DNA of 64,000 bases from Gnetum montanum (GCA_015680685.1 MNCI01000556.1:339118-403117); one strand, 5' to 3'; numbered from the stretch's first letter, positions 12,359-24,357 are shown. Notes: generated by a model not told the origin, from the sequence alone. A program made the numbers and translations.

Positions 12359-13273
12359 TGATAAATCAAATTTTTTATGGGCTATGATATCAAGGATCTG
12401 ATATCGTGGCTGCGATGTCAGATCCTCAATATTAGGACACAAGCTACGATGTTAGATATTTGATATCTCGAACACATGTGAGCCTATAAATACGACACTT
12501 AGGTGCATGGTGAAATAACAATTTCATTCCAACCTTTGCAAAATTTTGTTAATTTGTTTTCTTGATTTTAGTACTTAGCACTTAGCAGCGTATGCCCATA
12601 GTGTGATGTTAAGTGATTGAATGGAGTCTTTCTTCAAGTGGAATATACTTGAACATATTTCATGACTAAAAATAAAGATCGAGATTACTTTGCATCATTA
12701 CAGCACCATTTAGATTTCTTTACTATTTACTTAGATTTCTTTACTATTTACTTAGTATAATCTTTATTATTTCTCTAGTTATTAATTTACTTTCACATGC
12801 ACTTTACTATTATTGTTGTTAAGAAAAATGAGTACAACTACTCTCGAATACTTAAGTGTAATTGCTTGGTAACTAAGTAGTACTATTGCTTGATATTCCT
12901 AGTAGTGAAGTACTTGGTAATCCCAGTAGTAGTTGCATGAAGTCCAAGATGTGAATGAAAGGTCAAGATGGATGCTCATCACCATAGGCTAGATTGATTC
13001 CTTTATCACTTTAGTTAAACTTAACTTAGAATTAAAATTTATTCTTTACAATGGATACCAGGAGAATGACCCCACAAAACATCAATTATCATACATCTCA
13101 CTATGAGTTAAACCATACACATTGATTTTACTAACTCACGTGGGAAGACAATGATCACAAACTCAACCAATTACTAGCATAGTCACATTGCCTTGTCTAC
13201 AGAATTCAAGTAGGCTATGCATGAACACTTATATCTCATATGGTTTTATGTTGGATTACTCCACCACTGATCA
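12359..13273 (+). repeat. 5' (middle) LTR of element B (915 bp)
   Basis: It starts TGATAAATC and ends ..CCACTGATCA. The U3 has an array of GATATC/GATGTC-centred motifs (12384-12475) and then the TATA box tataaata at 12485. The expected tRNA-Asp PBS follows immediately, so this LTR served as the 5' LTR of the main B unit. Confidence 0.88.
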
Positions 13274-13293
13274 TTGGTGTCGTTGCCAAGGAT
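13274..13293 (+). other. Primer-binding site of element B (tRNA-Asp)
   Basis: TTGGTGTCGTTGCCAAGGAT directly follows the LTR. It differs only by transitions from TGGCGCCGTTGCCGGGGA, the complement of the 3' end of plant tRNA-Asp(GTC), which Athila elements are known to use. Confidence 0.8.
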
Positions 13294-13411
13294 AAGTCAA
13301 TGTATGCATAGTAATTGATTTCTTAAAGTTTGTTGTATTTGAGACACAAAGTCAAACCTTACAACCATTAGAAAATAAAAATTAAAACATAATGTCTAAA
13401 AAATATATAAT

Positions 13412-14688
13412 ATGACATTAAACAAAGATCAATCATCACCTACCAAGGAGACAATAATAAGCAATGAAAAAATCATTGATGAAGAAGAATGGGGAATGCC
13501 AATGGAAATAAGAATTACTTATGCTCACACTGATCCTTATCATCTAGATTTCACTTTCATCTTTCATCAAGACAATCAAATGAGATGGATGGATATGCAA
13601 GGCAACATAGTCCTACCTCTAGAATGTGCAACAGTCAACATGCTTCAAACTACCTTAATGGAAATGAATCTAAACCAAATCTAAGAAGGGTACCATGTGA
13701 CTAAACACATGACTAGGCCCTATGAACCCATAAAAGAGGAGATGAGGAGAGATGCTACAATGGAAATAAAACATGTACATAACAAAGAGAGGCACATCAA
13801 CGCTTCTTTTATCTTGGAGGAACTTGATGTTGATTCATTTATTTTAGAGAAATTCCACCAAAACCATAAGGATCCTTCAAAAGTACCTATCATCAGACTT
13901 GAGGAACCTATCAAACCCCAATTTCATTTCACTCTAGTAAAGGTACCTAAGAAGGAGGCTACTAACTAGAAGCATAAGTAGGACTCAAGGCCAAGGGTTC
14001 CTACCAAATCCTACAAAGAACCATACAAGAGTCATCAAAGGAGAACAAGTTGACATCATTATCCTACTACCTCATCACAATCATCGAAGGACTATGATAG
14101 AAGATGACATAAGTACTGGGACTATGATAAGGAAGAATAGAGGACTCATGATCACCATGAATATTGTTCAAGACACTTTGATATAGAAGATGAAGAATAT
14201 GAACAAAGGAGATGAAGGGATTGAAGGGAGGATCAAGAAAGGTATGAGCATAGAAGGGGTCACCACTACAATAGAGGATACAAACTTGACCATGATGATG
14301 AACCCATTATGGTAACCCAGAGCATGATAAACATCCAAAAAGCTATCGACATACCAACCAAGCATGTGAGGGATAGCCAAATAAAATAGTTAGACATGAA
14401 CAACATGTCAAGATTTGAAGGTGACTACAATGCTAATCCACAACATTACCTTCAAGCTTTCCATGATGCTTGTATCCTAAAAAATATTGAAAGTGATTCA
14501 TAAAAGTTGAGGCTATTTTCCTAAACACTTGTGAAGGATGCGAAGTGTTGTACTAGTCATTGGAACCTAAATCAATCAAACATTGGAGTACCATGCTTAA
14601 ACTTTTCAATGACAAATATTAGACTTATTCACAATTGTCTAACTTATGAAAAAAAATCTAGGGATGGAAGCAAGGAACTCATGAGATC
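13412..14688 (+). pseudogene. Element B: 5' part of gag
   Basis: The first frame from the ATG at 13412 has the N-terminal gag segment YHLDFTFIFHQDNQMRW, matching DFTFILYQDEHLRLW of element C. The central part shows the MNNMSRFEGDYNANP-type capsid start near 14396, FHDACILKNIE and a W-x-x-S-L remnant. After a few stops the frame reads ..KELMRSLD and is broken by element C at exactly that point. The matching protein in C reads NHEPLDVAM, and here the continuation DVAM is found at 25285 onward. Confidence 0.75.
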
Positions 14689-14693
14689 CTTGA
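14689..14693 (+). repeat. Left TSD of element C (CTTGA)
   Basis: CTTGA precedes the LTR start TGATGAAG. An identical CTTGA at 25283-25287 follows the right LTR. It lies inside the gag of element B (Leu-Asp codons). Confidence 0.93.
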
Positions 14694-15263
14694 TGATGAA
14701 GTGTCAAAAGTCAATGAGTCGATTGGGCTGCGTATCTGGGGCCACGTATACGCGGCCACGTCGATGTGAACTCGTCGACATAGCCACCCTACATTGACGT
14801 AGCCCCGTTTACGCAGCCACCTTTCCTAGATGTATAAATATGAGGGCCATCCAAACACTTGGTGAGCCCAGTGATGCTTAACATCTGGTAATCCAGTAGT
14901 ATTAGGAAATGCTCAGGACGTGCTTAGAAGATGGGACTGGATACTTATGCTAGGAGTAGTTAGAATATAAACTAGGGTAATTAGAGATTAGATTATAGTT
15001 TATTCCTTACCTTCCATACTTCAATTAGTCATCGAAAAAGATAATTAAAAAGATATAAAAATCATTAACCTTAGTCTCACTTAACCAACGTAAACAGAGC
15101 TTCACAAGTGAGATTAGGATGACAACGACCATTCTAACCCAAGGTTTCACTAGTTAGAAGTCTGGTGTAAGTTAAGTGCTTACAGTCTACAAATTTTGAC
15201 CGAGTCGTGCATGAATGCTCATGATTCGTATGGTTGGGCGTAGGGATACCTAGCCACTCATCA
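14694..15263 (+). repeat. 5' LTR of element C with internal deletion (570 bp)
   Basis: It is identical in layout to the 3' LTR at 24358-25282. However, sequence equivalent to about 24498-24866 is missing, joining the region just after the TATA box (tataaata at 14832) to 'ccaaacacttggtgagcccag'. It ends ..CCACTCATCA next to the PBS. The start of R and part of U5 are lost, so this copy can no longer give a normal transcript. Confidence 0.9.
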
Positions 15264-15283
15264 TTGGTGCCATTGCTGGGGAC
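15264..15283 (+). other. Primer-binding site of element C (tRNA-Asp)
   Basis: TTGGTGCCATTGCTGGGGAC differs from the tRNA-Asp complement TGGCGCCGTTGCCGGGGA by three transitions. It lies directly next to the LTR end. Confidence 0.87.
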
Positions 15284-15408
15284 TGTTAGTCTTACATGCA
15301 TCATCTGACCTTAGTGAAATTATCATTTAAGTCATTGGAACAGACCCAGGGTAGAAATATCTACGCGCACTAGGCGAACTTAAGTTAATCATAAGGTACA
15401 CTGATTAT

Positions 15409-17270
15409 ATGGAACATCTATCATCCAACATGTCTTCTCACAGGAGAGATGCATTTGAACCATCGGTGCCACAAGAATGTCGGGTGGTGTACAAACATCC
15501 CGATGAATATATCCCTGATTTCACATTCATCCTATATCAGGATGAACATCTTCGATTGTGGGTCATGGAGGGTAGCATCGTGCTACTGCCCGACCGAGCA
15601 GCTCATACGATGCTATATCACAATCTGGGTAGATTGGGCATCTAGGACTGAGTGGCGGAGTATGTCATGGAGGACCATGACTACCGGGACTATCATCCCA
15701 CAAAAGCTCAACGGACAAGAGATCAGCAGCAAGTCGAGAGATATGAACAACAGAAGGGGAAGCAATTCACCAACCCCTTATTATTGCAAGGACTACAAGA
15801 CAATGGGGATCTCGTATTTAATGATACTCATTCAACCAAGCTTCACTTGGGGCTGTAGATCCTCCAGTCAGTCATTCAGAAAAAACCTCCAAGTGACCAC
15901 GATCCTCAAGGGGATGGCGGGTCACGTAGCAAAGTTGGAGGAGATGACCGTGGCCATCACCAGGGTAGTTGGGATTTCACTACCGAAGTGGTGGCAATGC
16001 CTCTCCTTCTTCTCCGTCCTCCCCCTCTCCTTCATCTTCATCTAGTGTAGGTTCTGAGCATCACAAGGGAAGGTTGGAGAGAAAGGATGGTGGTAAGCTG
16101 GTTTGGAAGGGGCAACATGAGGGAGCATGCGACCAATCATGTGGTCCTCGCCAGCATGAAAGAAGGGGTAGCAAAAATCATCATAGATGTCATAGTCCCC
16201 AACAAGACTATGATTCAGATGAGCCATTGTTAGCTACTCGGAGCATGCTTCAAATTGCAGAGGTAGTTCACATTCCAAGTAGGCACATGAAGGATAGTTA
16301 GATCAAGCATGTTGACATGAACAACATTCCCAGATTTGAAGGGGGATACAACTGTGATCCGTAGACCCACCTGCAGGTGTTCCATGATGCCTGCACCCTG
16401 CAAAATATTGATAACAATTGGAAATGGTTGAAGCTATTCCCTTGTACACTCATCAAAGAAGCTGAAAGTTGGTACCAGTCCTTGGAGTTGAAATCAATTA
16501 GAAGATGGAGTATGATGCTTGAAATCTTTAATGACAAATATCAAACGTACTACAGAGTGATGAATCTAAGATGGCAGATCCAAGGTTGGAAACAAGGGAA
16601 TCATGAACCCTTGGATGTTGCCATGAGTAGGTATTACTCACTGTTGCATCGATGCCCTGTTCATGGTTACTCTTAGCGGGTACAACTTCACCACATTATA
16701 AATGGGCTTCATTTTGAAACACGAAAGACCCTTGGTGTGTACGCCAGGGGATAGTTGTCAGAGCTAAGGATCCATCAGTTGTAGCGCCTCATTGATCAGG
16801 TGACCAAAGAGGAAGGAGAACTCAGAAAAATGGAGAGTGCCAAAGAATTCAACTGGGACCCTTGTCTTAGAAAAAGGGAGGTCTGATTTTGTAATGAGGA
16901 TGATGAGTCACCACTGGAAGTAGCTATGAATAGGAAGACTTTTCCGTTACAAAAGTTTGCATTTGAAATATCAACAAAAGTGGATAAAATGTGGGACTCT
17001 TTGGATGAGAGATTACAAAGTGTATTGAAAATCATAGAAGAGTCCAAAGAACAGGGTAGTGACAGTGATTGGTGTAGGAAGAAGGGAGCTAAACATGCCC
17101 AACATAAGGGTAAGGAAAAAGTTGCTGTAGTAGAGCAGGTTGAAGACTCTACCACCAAGGAGGATGATGGATGTGGCATATGCCAATATGAACATCCTAA
17201 GGGTTGTTGTCCTATGATGTCCCACCTTCAAGAGTCTGGAATCTATGCCTTGAGCCCTTGTTTGGTGTAG
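15409..17270 (+). pseudogene. Element C: gag
   Basis: The gag starts at ATG 15409. The N-terminal module has DFTFILYQDEHLRLW (15520-15565). A frameshift near 15650 and a Ser/Pro-rich linker follow. The capsid core runs from NNIPRFEGGY (about 16321) through FHDACTLQNI, KLFPCTLIKEAESWY and NHEPLDVAM. A helical part has KVDKMWDSLDE (about 16981). At the C-terminus, instead of a CCHC zinc knuckle, there is CQYEHPKGCCP followed by SHLQE and YAL (about 17180-17260). The same motif occurs in B, E and G. Five or so stops, all from Gln or Trp codons, interrupt it. A Pro/Gln-rich tail leads into the protease. Confidence 0.82.
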
Positions 17271-18398
17271 TGGCAGATACCTCGAAGGTTGCCTTCTTCA
17301 CAAGGCAACCCCAGGCAATTCCACCAGTAGCAACAAGGATACTATCCAAGTGGAATGCATCCACAACTGTATGAATATTTTCAACAGTGGTAGCAATCAC
17401 AAGCATGGGGGGTGCCACCTCCAAGGTAGTAGTACCCTTACAAGAAAGTAGATCCTTATGGGTACTATGTTCAGAAATCAGTCTCTCCAAGAGACTCTTC
17501 CAGTTATGCAGCCTTTCCCAATTACTACCACTGCCTTGAATATTTTAGACATCCATCTCCATCACCTAGGGGAACAAATCTACATCACATCTACCCTCTG
17601 TCACCTTATTTTGCCACTCCTCCACACCATCCCTCTAAGTTGCCACCTACTCCATCCATGCAAGGAGAAATATCACCACAACCACAACAACGAAATGCTA
17701 CGAGGGCTGTTAACTTAGAATCGACACCTCGGCCAAGTGGACCAAAATCCAAGCCACGCAAACATCCTTTCTTCTAGCCCAATAATCTGAACACACCCTT
17801 ACCTACACCCATGACTAGTGCCTTCGAACATACCAATGCCTCCAACATCATACCGCCCGAGCAGTCCTTTGCTCCACCGCATTCCAATGTCCAAACGATT
17901 ATGCTCACACATGCCATGATCGACTAGATCAAGGCTGGTTCTCTCGCCTAGAAATTGACAAATCTGGGAAGCCCCCTAATCTATCTTTAGGTGGCTAGGA
18001 ATGAGCCGTGCAAAGCTCTTCTAGACTCAGGGTCAGGGGTTAATTTAATCTCTCATGACATGTACAAGGACTGGAACCTACCCCCGCTAAAGAAGAGCAA
18101 CATCTGGTTTGAGTTAGCAGATCAATCCATCACCATTCCTTTGGGTTTGGTGGAGGCCATTGTGACCACTATTTGTGGGTGGTCCTACCCTGCTGACTTC
18201 TTGATCATCTATGTAGAAAACTGTAAGGGAAACTTTCCAATCATCATGGGAAGAGCTTGGCTAAGCACAGTGGATGCACGACTAGGACTCCAAGATCTGT
18301 CCTTGGAAATTTCAAAGGAAAATCCTTTCAGGAAGATCGAGAAGAAAAGAGTTCCATGCATCGCGTACAGTGACTCGGGGTGCAACTGTGTGCAATAG
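17271..18398 (+). pseudogene. Element C: gag tail and aspartic protease
   Basis: The stretch 17271-17960 encodes a Pro-, Gln- and Tyr-rich linker (MQGE, QPQQRN). The protease follows in one open frame (17991-18398). It has active site ALLDSGSGVNLIS, so the D-S-G triad is intact. The flap region contains GWSYPADFL, and IIMGRAWLSTVDA is the conserved C-terminal motif. It would cut the gag-pol polyprotein. It ends in a TAG (CAG-type) stop, after which the frame continues into pol. Confidence 0.85.
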
Positions 18399-20158
18399 TT
18401 ATGATCTGCTAAGCAGACATCCATTCAAGCATGCAGTCGGTGTACCGAGGAATCACCAATTCAACAATGCTTGTATGTAGCAGCCACTAACCAAGAAGGC
18501 ACCTAGTGGTTGACAGCTGATCTTGCTAGCAGCATATTATGCATGGAACTGTCTGAGGGGCTAGTGCAAGCTTATATTGATAGCACAGATGTGATGAAGG
18601 AGATCCATCAATGGACCTCCATCGTTGATGACCTAGATGACTGGGGAAAGCTAGAGAACCCTGAGAGCTTCAAGAAAAAGCCCCTTGATCTAAAATCCCT
18701 ACTGGCTCACTTAGAGTATGCATTCTTGCAAAATGATAAGCCAGTAATTATCAATGCTGCCTTTTCTCCTGAACAAAAAAAGAGGTTGTTGGTGATGGTA
18801 AACAAATGGGTTGCTACATTTGCGTGATCCTATCCTGAGCTGACTAGCATTGATCCTAGGATCTTCCAGCACCAGATCTACCTTGACCCTTCCATGAAGC
18901 CATGACGATAGCCACAAAGATGGTTGAATCTCAAGTTGAAGCAGGTAGTAAAGGATGAAATTGAACAACTGCTTAAGGCAGGATTCATTTATTCTATCAT
19001 TGATAGCGAGTGGGTTAGCCCCCTTGTTATTGTACCCAAGAAAGATGGCAAGTGGAGGGTCTGTATCAATTTTCCGTTGCTCAACATGGCAGCTTTCAGG
19101 GACCACTTCCCGCTCCCATTTGTGGACCAGGTGTTGGACACAATCGCAGAACACCAAAATTATAGCTTTTTGGATGGTTATAGTGGTTATAACCAAATCC
19201 AAATAGCACTAGAGGAGCAGGCCAAAACTACTTTCATGAGTCCATGGGGGACTTTTGCATATAAGAAGATGCCCTTTGGCCTATGCAATGCGCCTGCAAC
19301 ATTACAACGCCTTGTCCTAAGCATCTTCCAGCAACAAATTAGCAATGGTGTAGAAGTCTCCATGGATGACTTCTCTACCTATGGTGCCACATTCGAGTAA
19401 GCTTTGGAAAGTCTAGAGCAAGTTCTAAAGAGGTGTGTAGACACGAATCTACGGGTAAATTGGAAAAAGAGCCACCTGATGATCCAAGAGGGCATAGTGT
19501 TGGGGCATCACATTTCATCAATAGGGATCGGCGTAGACTTTGAAAAGATCAGGGTCATCCAAGGAATTACCCACAAACCAAGTACTGTCAAAGATGTGCA
19601 GTCATTCCTTGGACACACTGGTTACTACTGACGCTTCATTAAACACTTCTCGAAGATAGCCTGGCTGTTGGTAGAGCTTACAAAGAAGGACGCTTCGTTT
19701 GTCTGGACCAAGGAATGCGAGTCTGCATTCCAAGAGCTGAAGCAGAAACTCGTAGAAGCTCCAGTTCTACGGGTACTTGATTGGTCTAGATCCTTTCACA
19801 TTATGACAGATGCCTCCAACTACACTTTGAGAGCTGTGCTTACATAGTGTGATGATCAGAAACATCCGTATTATATCCACTGTGCAAGCCATAGCATTGT
19901 GGGTGCACAACTAAACTATACCACCACCGAGAAAGAATTGATGGCGGTGGTGTTCGCATTGGAAAAATTTTGGCACTATGTGCTTGGATATGAGGTGTTT
20001 GTGCACACAGGCCATAGTGCTATCTAGTTCCTGATGAACAAACCAACGGTGAGCCCCCACATAATTCGGTGGTTGGTGATTCTTCAGGAGTTTGATTTGA
20101 CCATGGTAGACAGAAAGGGATCCAAGAATGTGGTCGCTGACCATTTGTCTCGATTATG
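18399..20158 (+). pseudogene. Element C: reverse transcriptase and RNase H
   Basis: The linker has LAHLEYAFLQNDKPVI. The RT begins VVKDEIEQLLKAGFIY (about 18946). Other motifs are WVSPLVIVPKKDGKWR, FLDGYSGYNQI, MPFGLCNAPAT and MDDFSTYG (about 19359), so both catalytic Asp are present although the preceding aromatic residue is Ser. It lacks the KGGMTVV-type insertion found in angiosperm Athila RT. RNase H has TDAS (about 19808) and TEKELMAVV, but the TDH position reads TGH (about 20011), a lost catalytic Asp. It ends VADHLSRL at ~20155. A handful of stops are scattered through it. Confidence 0.85.
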
Positions 20159-21495
20159 ATGGGATAACACAGAAGAGGAGGAGCCTTTATCCAATCAATT
20201 TCCAGATGAACTCCTCTTCACAGGCGCTGTTGATTCTCAAGCACCTGAGGAATCTCCTTGGTTTAATCACATCCTCACCTACCTTACAACCTAGAAGCTG
20301 CCAAAAGAATGGAACCATTGGTAGAAACAGTAGTTTCTCCATAAGGCCAAGCATTTCATGGAAATCAATGGCCACCTCTACAAGGTGTGTGTAGACGGCT
20401 TGGTTCGATGGCATGTCCTTGACGATGATACACTATGCGTCCTTCAAGATGCTCAAGAGGGCTCTTGTGGGGGCCACTATGCTGGATGCAGAACGATCAT
20501 TAAAATCCTTCTTGCAGGGTATTATTAGCCTACACTTTTTAGGGATGCACAATGGTTCACCTGCTCCTACGAACGATGCCAGAGAGATGGTGTGATGTTG
20601 GCACAGTTGGAGGGACCTGAATAGTGGATTTAGCCACTAGAGCCCTTCGACATTTGGGGTATCAACTTCATGGATCCCATCACCCCCTTGTCAAATGGAA
20701 AGGCATACATCATCGTGGCAGTGGACTACTATACAAAGTGGGCAAAAGCGGCAACCGTCATCGACTGTTCTTCAAACACCACCGCACGATTTGTCTAGCA
20801 ACAAATCGTTACCAGGTTTGGAGTACCTTGCACACTCATTTCTAACAATGGGACTTACTTCACGGGGGTCACTTTTCGAAAGCTCATGCAACGCTTAGGG
20901 GTAACACATAAATTCACAATACCTTATCACCCCCAAGCCAACAGGTAGGCCAAAGTCACAAATAGGGAAATTACCAAGATCCTTACATGAACAATTAGCA
21001 AATACAGGAGGAATTGGAGTACCAAGCTCAACGATGCCCTATGGGCCTATCGCTCCACTTGGAAACTTCCTATGAGTTAGTGTACAGTAAGTTGCCAACA
21101 CTTACAATCTAGGAAAAACTTTGAACACTATTCACCGCTTGTGACCTCGGCCTTGACCTACTGCTAGCACAATGAGAACGATTAATCAATTTGAGTGTGC
21201 TAGATGAGAACTGATTAGTGGCCCTATTTTCAAGTGAAACACACAAGGCCTATAACAAGAAATGACATGATCTTATGATTCGGAACGTCACATTTCGATG
21301 TGGAGACAAGGTACTGTATTGGAACCCCTCACCTATATCCCAACCGACAAAGTTTTAGACACTATGGGAGGGACCTTATATTGTCTTTGAAACCTTTCCA
21401 TTTGGGGCCTCGCTCATCCACAAACCTGGGGACCCCACCAGAACACAGTTGGTCAATTGCCAACAACTCAAACCTTTCTATGAGCTTCACATAGC
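20159..21495 (+). pseudogene. Element C: integrase
   Basis: The HHCC zinc-binding region is visible as EGSCGGHYAG, with CSYERC about 30 residues on (20455-20585). In the core, the first catalytic position reads WGINFMDP (Asn for Asp, about 20656), the second reads SNNGTYFTG (Asn for Asp, about 20841), and the Glu of the NGQAEV motif is Lys (AKVTNREI). The C-terminal part keeps DKVLYWNPSP and WEGPYIVF, and there is no chromodomain. At least one frameshift and several stops are present. The enzyme is dead. Confidence 0.82.
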
Positions 21496-21562
21496 CAGTG
21501 TCATAGCCTCATCGTTAGCCAGTCATCCACGCTCCATCTTTTGCATCTCCTCCTTTCCACCT

Positions 21563-21576
21563 AGTCGTGGGGGAGA
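21563..21576 (+). other. Element C: internal purine-rich box after integrase
   Basis: AGTCGTGGGGGAGA follows a pyrimidine block (catctcctcctttcc) at the end of the integrase frame. It is nearly identical to the 3' PPT of the same element (gtcgtgggggta). The same pair of blocks occurs in B, E, F and G. Confidence 0.7.
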
Positions 21577-22240
21577 CCCTCATCCCTGCTGATCCATCCC
21601 ACTACACCCCTCATCATTTTAGCATTTTTTTACACTTTTTTGTTTTACACTTTTTTTTCTTCCACTTTTGTTTTCCATTTTTTGTTTTACACTTCATTTT
21701 TTTCCACTTTTTGTCTTACAATTTTTTGTTTCCATTTTTCATGTTTTTTGTTTTTTGTTTAAATGTTGTTGTCATATTGTTTGGCGTGGTCAGTTTTTGT
21801 TACGATGGGTACTGTAATAGTCTTCCTAGTTATCTGGTTCCCGCCATTGCATGGTTGTCCTTGTATAGTACGTCATTTCCACTTCATAAACTTGATAGTG
21901 AGTCCACATCATCCACCCATTCCCCATTCCATGGTTTTCCTTGTGTCATGAACATGTAATAACCTTCATTTAAAAAAATTTTAATCAATGTGTGACTTGT
22001 GTAGTTACTAGACTAAGGGATGACCCAATGGTTTGAATCGGGTGTGACTTCAAGGGGAATGCTTTATTCGTTGTTCTATTTTGTTCCCTGGGTTGCTGGC
22101 GTGTCCTCACAGATTTCCTACCACTCCAAGTCTCTCTCCACAGAAGCTTTTGGGCAGTTTGACCTTGCATGATGTGGTCCTCACTGAAAAAAAAAATCAA
22201 AACAATAAACTGAGGAAGGGTAGTAACCACCTCCACCACC
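21577..22240 (+). other. Element C: shortened spacer between integrase and ORF3
   Basis: It begins with a T-rich low-complexity stretch (21600-21760, repeated tttttacacttttttg). Two blocks shared with F and G follow: one near 21900 (agtccacatcatccaccc) and one near 22040 (gtgtgacttcaaggggaatg). After a short A-run at 22186 the sequence jumps straight into the middle of ORF3. About 2 kb present in F and B, including the U3-like array, is missing. Confidence 0.65.
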
Positions 22241-24150
22241 TGTGCAAACAATGCAGCTAGGCTCGCAAAACACAGTAGAATATATCCGCGAGCTTCGAGA
22301 AATGCTCTTGAGCCAGCAAGAGCAATCTAGCAGAACTGGTGGAGGAGACGATCCTTTGGTATATCGCCCTACCATGAGCCACCTAGAGAAAGTGGCTCAA
22401 TCAGTCAACTTTCTTGAAAGGGTAGGGTCGATATTCTGCATCACCTGAGCACCCATTCCAACCAGAACAAACCCAATCATCTAAGATGTATCCACTGGAA
22501 CCCAGCAGTTATTCCCTAAAATCTCAGGGAATGTTGCTACTTTAGCGGTACGCTTGGAGGATGGTGAGGGGGCGACGATCCTAGTGATGCAGTACCAGGG
22601 ATAGGAAGTTGGGGCGAAGTGGTTGCTAATACAATTGCTATGTTCCTCAATGCAGCGACAACACTTGTACCAAATATTCATGGATTACAAGATGTATAGG
22701 TGTCTGTCAAAACTTCGCGTAGCAAGATTGATGTAGCCCAACATGAAGAATTGTTGGACCAACTGGTAGGAATCGGGCAACCACTTCTGGATGTCTTCGA
22801 TCTTCTGGAAAACATCACTGCAACCCAGTTAGAGCTACTATCAGCAAGGGGCAAGAGCCTTGGTTTGGAGGGGCAACTAGAAGTTGCTCAAGCTTCTTAT
22901 CAGTGCTTGACAATGGAGGTTGCCCAATTAAGAGCCTAGCTTGCTGATCTGGCCATCCTTGACCTCGAAATCACCAGAGATGAAGCTTTTTCAATAACTT
23001 TAGTTTAAATTTAAGGTTTTTGAGGATGAAAGGGAGATGGTGATCCTAGACAAGTCCATAGTAGATGCCCGAGCGTATCATGTAGAGAAGGACTTGGTGG
23101 AGGTTTGCCATGAGAATGTGTAGCTGACTGTAGAAGTTCATCGCCTGTGTAATGTTGGTGTAGAGAACGAGCACATGAAATATTTCATCCACCAACAGCA
23201 GGAGGAGCTAGCCAGGGTGAACGCAGATATAAGAAGGTTGGCTACTAAAAATCAGAATTTGTCAATGGAGGAGGTTTGGGCATTACGACAGAAGTCTGCA
23301 ATCGAAATTACTGCTTGGAAGAATGAGGCCCTAAAATTTGAAAAAGTCAAAAATCATTATAGGGACCAAGTGGGATTGCAAAAGGAGGTGAATGAGAAGC
23401 ACATTCAAGTCGTTAAAGCCTAAATGAACCAAGTGCTCCAGCAGCTCCGAGAAGGAGGCAATGTATGGCCATCCATCTTCGATGGATTGAATGCCTATAA
23501 TAAAGTGGAAATTTGCCTAAAGGAGCTGCAAATTGAAGAAATGACAGAATACATGGAGTTAGCCAACCTTCACCATGCAAACCTGGCTATGCTCACAGCT
23601 AGGAGACCGTGGTTAGAATTAGAAAAATAAGTGGCCGCCTCATATTCCCTATACAAGAGTGAGTTCCAGGCACATAAGGTAACCAAAAAGGAACTGGCAA
23701 TAGCAAACGCGGAACTCGAGGTCCTCTGAACAAGCTTTGAAGGTCAACGTACTATCATGGAAGACCTGGCCCAAAGAATGAATGACTACTAGTAGCTGCA
23801 GTTATCAATTTGAGCATTCGATATTGAATGCAAGCAGTTCACAGCCTGGTTTGTCAATTTAAAAGAACTCTTTTCAGTGCTTCCTTTCCCTTGGGAAGTT
23901 CCAATTCTAGCACACATTGGAGAAGCTACATGGACCGTGAATGACCCTAGAAGCAAAGAAGAAAAAATGAGGACTCTCTTGGAGGCTTTTCAGCTACCTC
24001 CAAAAGTTGCAGCTACCGCAGGACTTCCGACATCTAGGCTACCACCAACGCATAGGCCAGAGGCTGGAGAAGGACCATCAAAGCTACCACCCCCAGGGAT
24101 GGTTGGATCATCTTTAGTAATTTTGTGCATCATCCTACACAGCAGAGTCT
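22241..24150 (+). pseudogene. Element C: ORF3, N-terminal half deleted
   Basis: The readable protein starts in a Pro-rich run and VEYIRELREMLLSQQEQ (about 22271). A long coiled coil follows, with DQLVGIGQPLLDVFDLLE (22758), EEVWALRQKSAIEITAW (about 23270) and EYMELANLHHANLAML. The C-terminal module has LPFPWEVP (23880), a Trp and DPRSKEEK. A Pro-rich end, LPPPGM, follows. Stops are CAG/TGG-type. Homologous segments are recognisable in A, B, E and F. The globular N-terminal domain found in B, E and F is absent. The function is unknown. Confidence 0.75.
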
Positions 24151-24345
24151 CCAGGACCAGCGGAGTGTTCAATTTTGTCTCTGAACACTGCCATTTTTGT
24201 AATTTGTTCCCCTCTGTAACTCGAGCACTTGGTCAAATTTATGTTGCGTCATGTATGTATCATTTATGTGTTAAGTTATGTGTGTTGCAAATAAGAATCC
24301 ATACCTTCCAAATTTTAAAGTAACTTGAGGACGAGTTTTTGCTCA

Positions 24346-24357
24346 GTCGTGGGGGTA
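24346..24357 (+). other. Polypurine tract of element C
   Basis: gtcgtgggggta lies directly before the 3' LTR. The preceding block 'taacttgaggacgagtttttgctca' is shared with the other elements. Confidence 0.85.

Noticed and set aside
19911-20414. Minus-strand frames opposite RNase H and integrase of C
   Set aside because: They are complements of recognisable pol sequence on the plus strand.
21567-21959. Phe-rich ORF resembling a membrane protein
   Set aside because: It arises from the T-rich low-complexity tract after integrase, a tract shared with B, F and G in different frames.
22241-24150. ORF3 as a retroviral envelope
   Set aside because: The body is coiled coil without a transmembrane anchor or Cys pattern of an envelope. 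Only the optional leader in G is hydrophobic.
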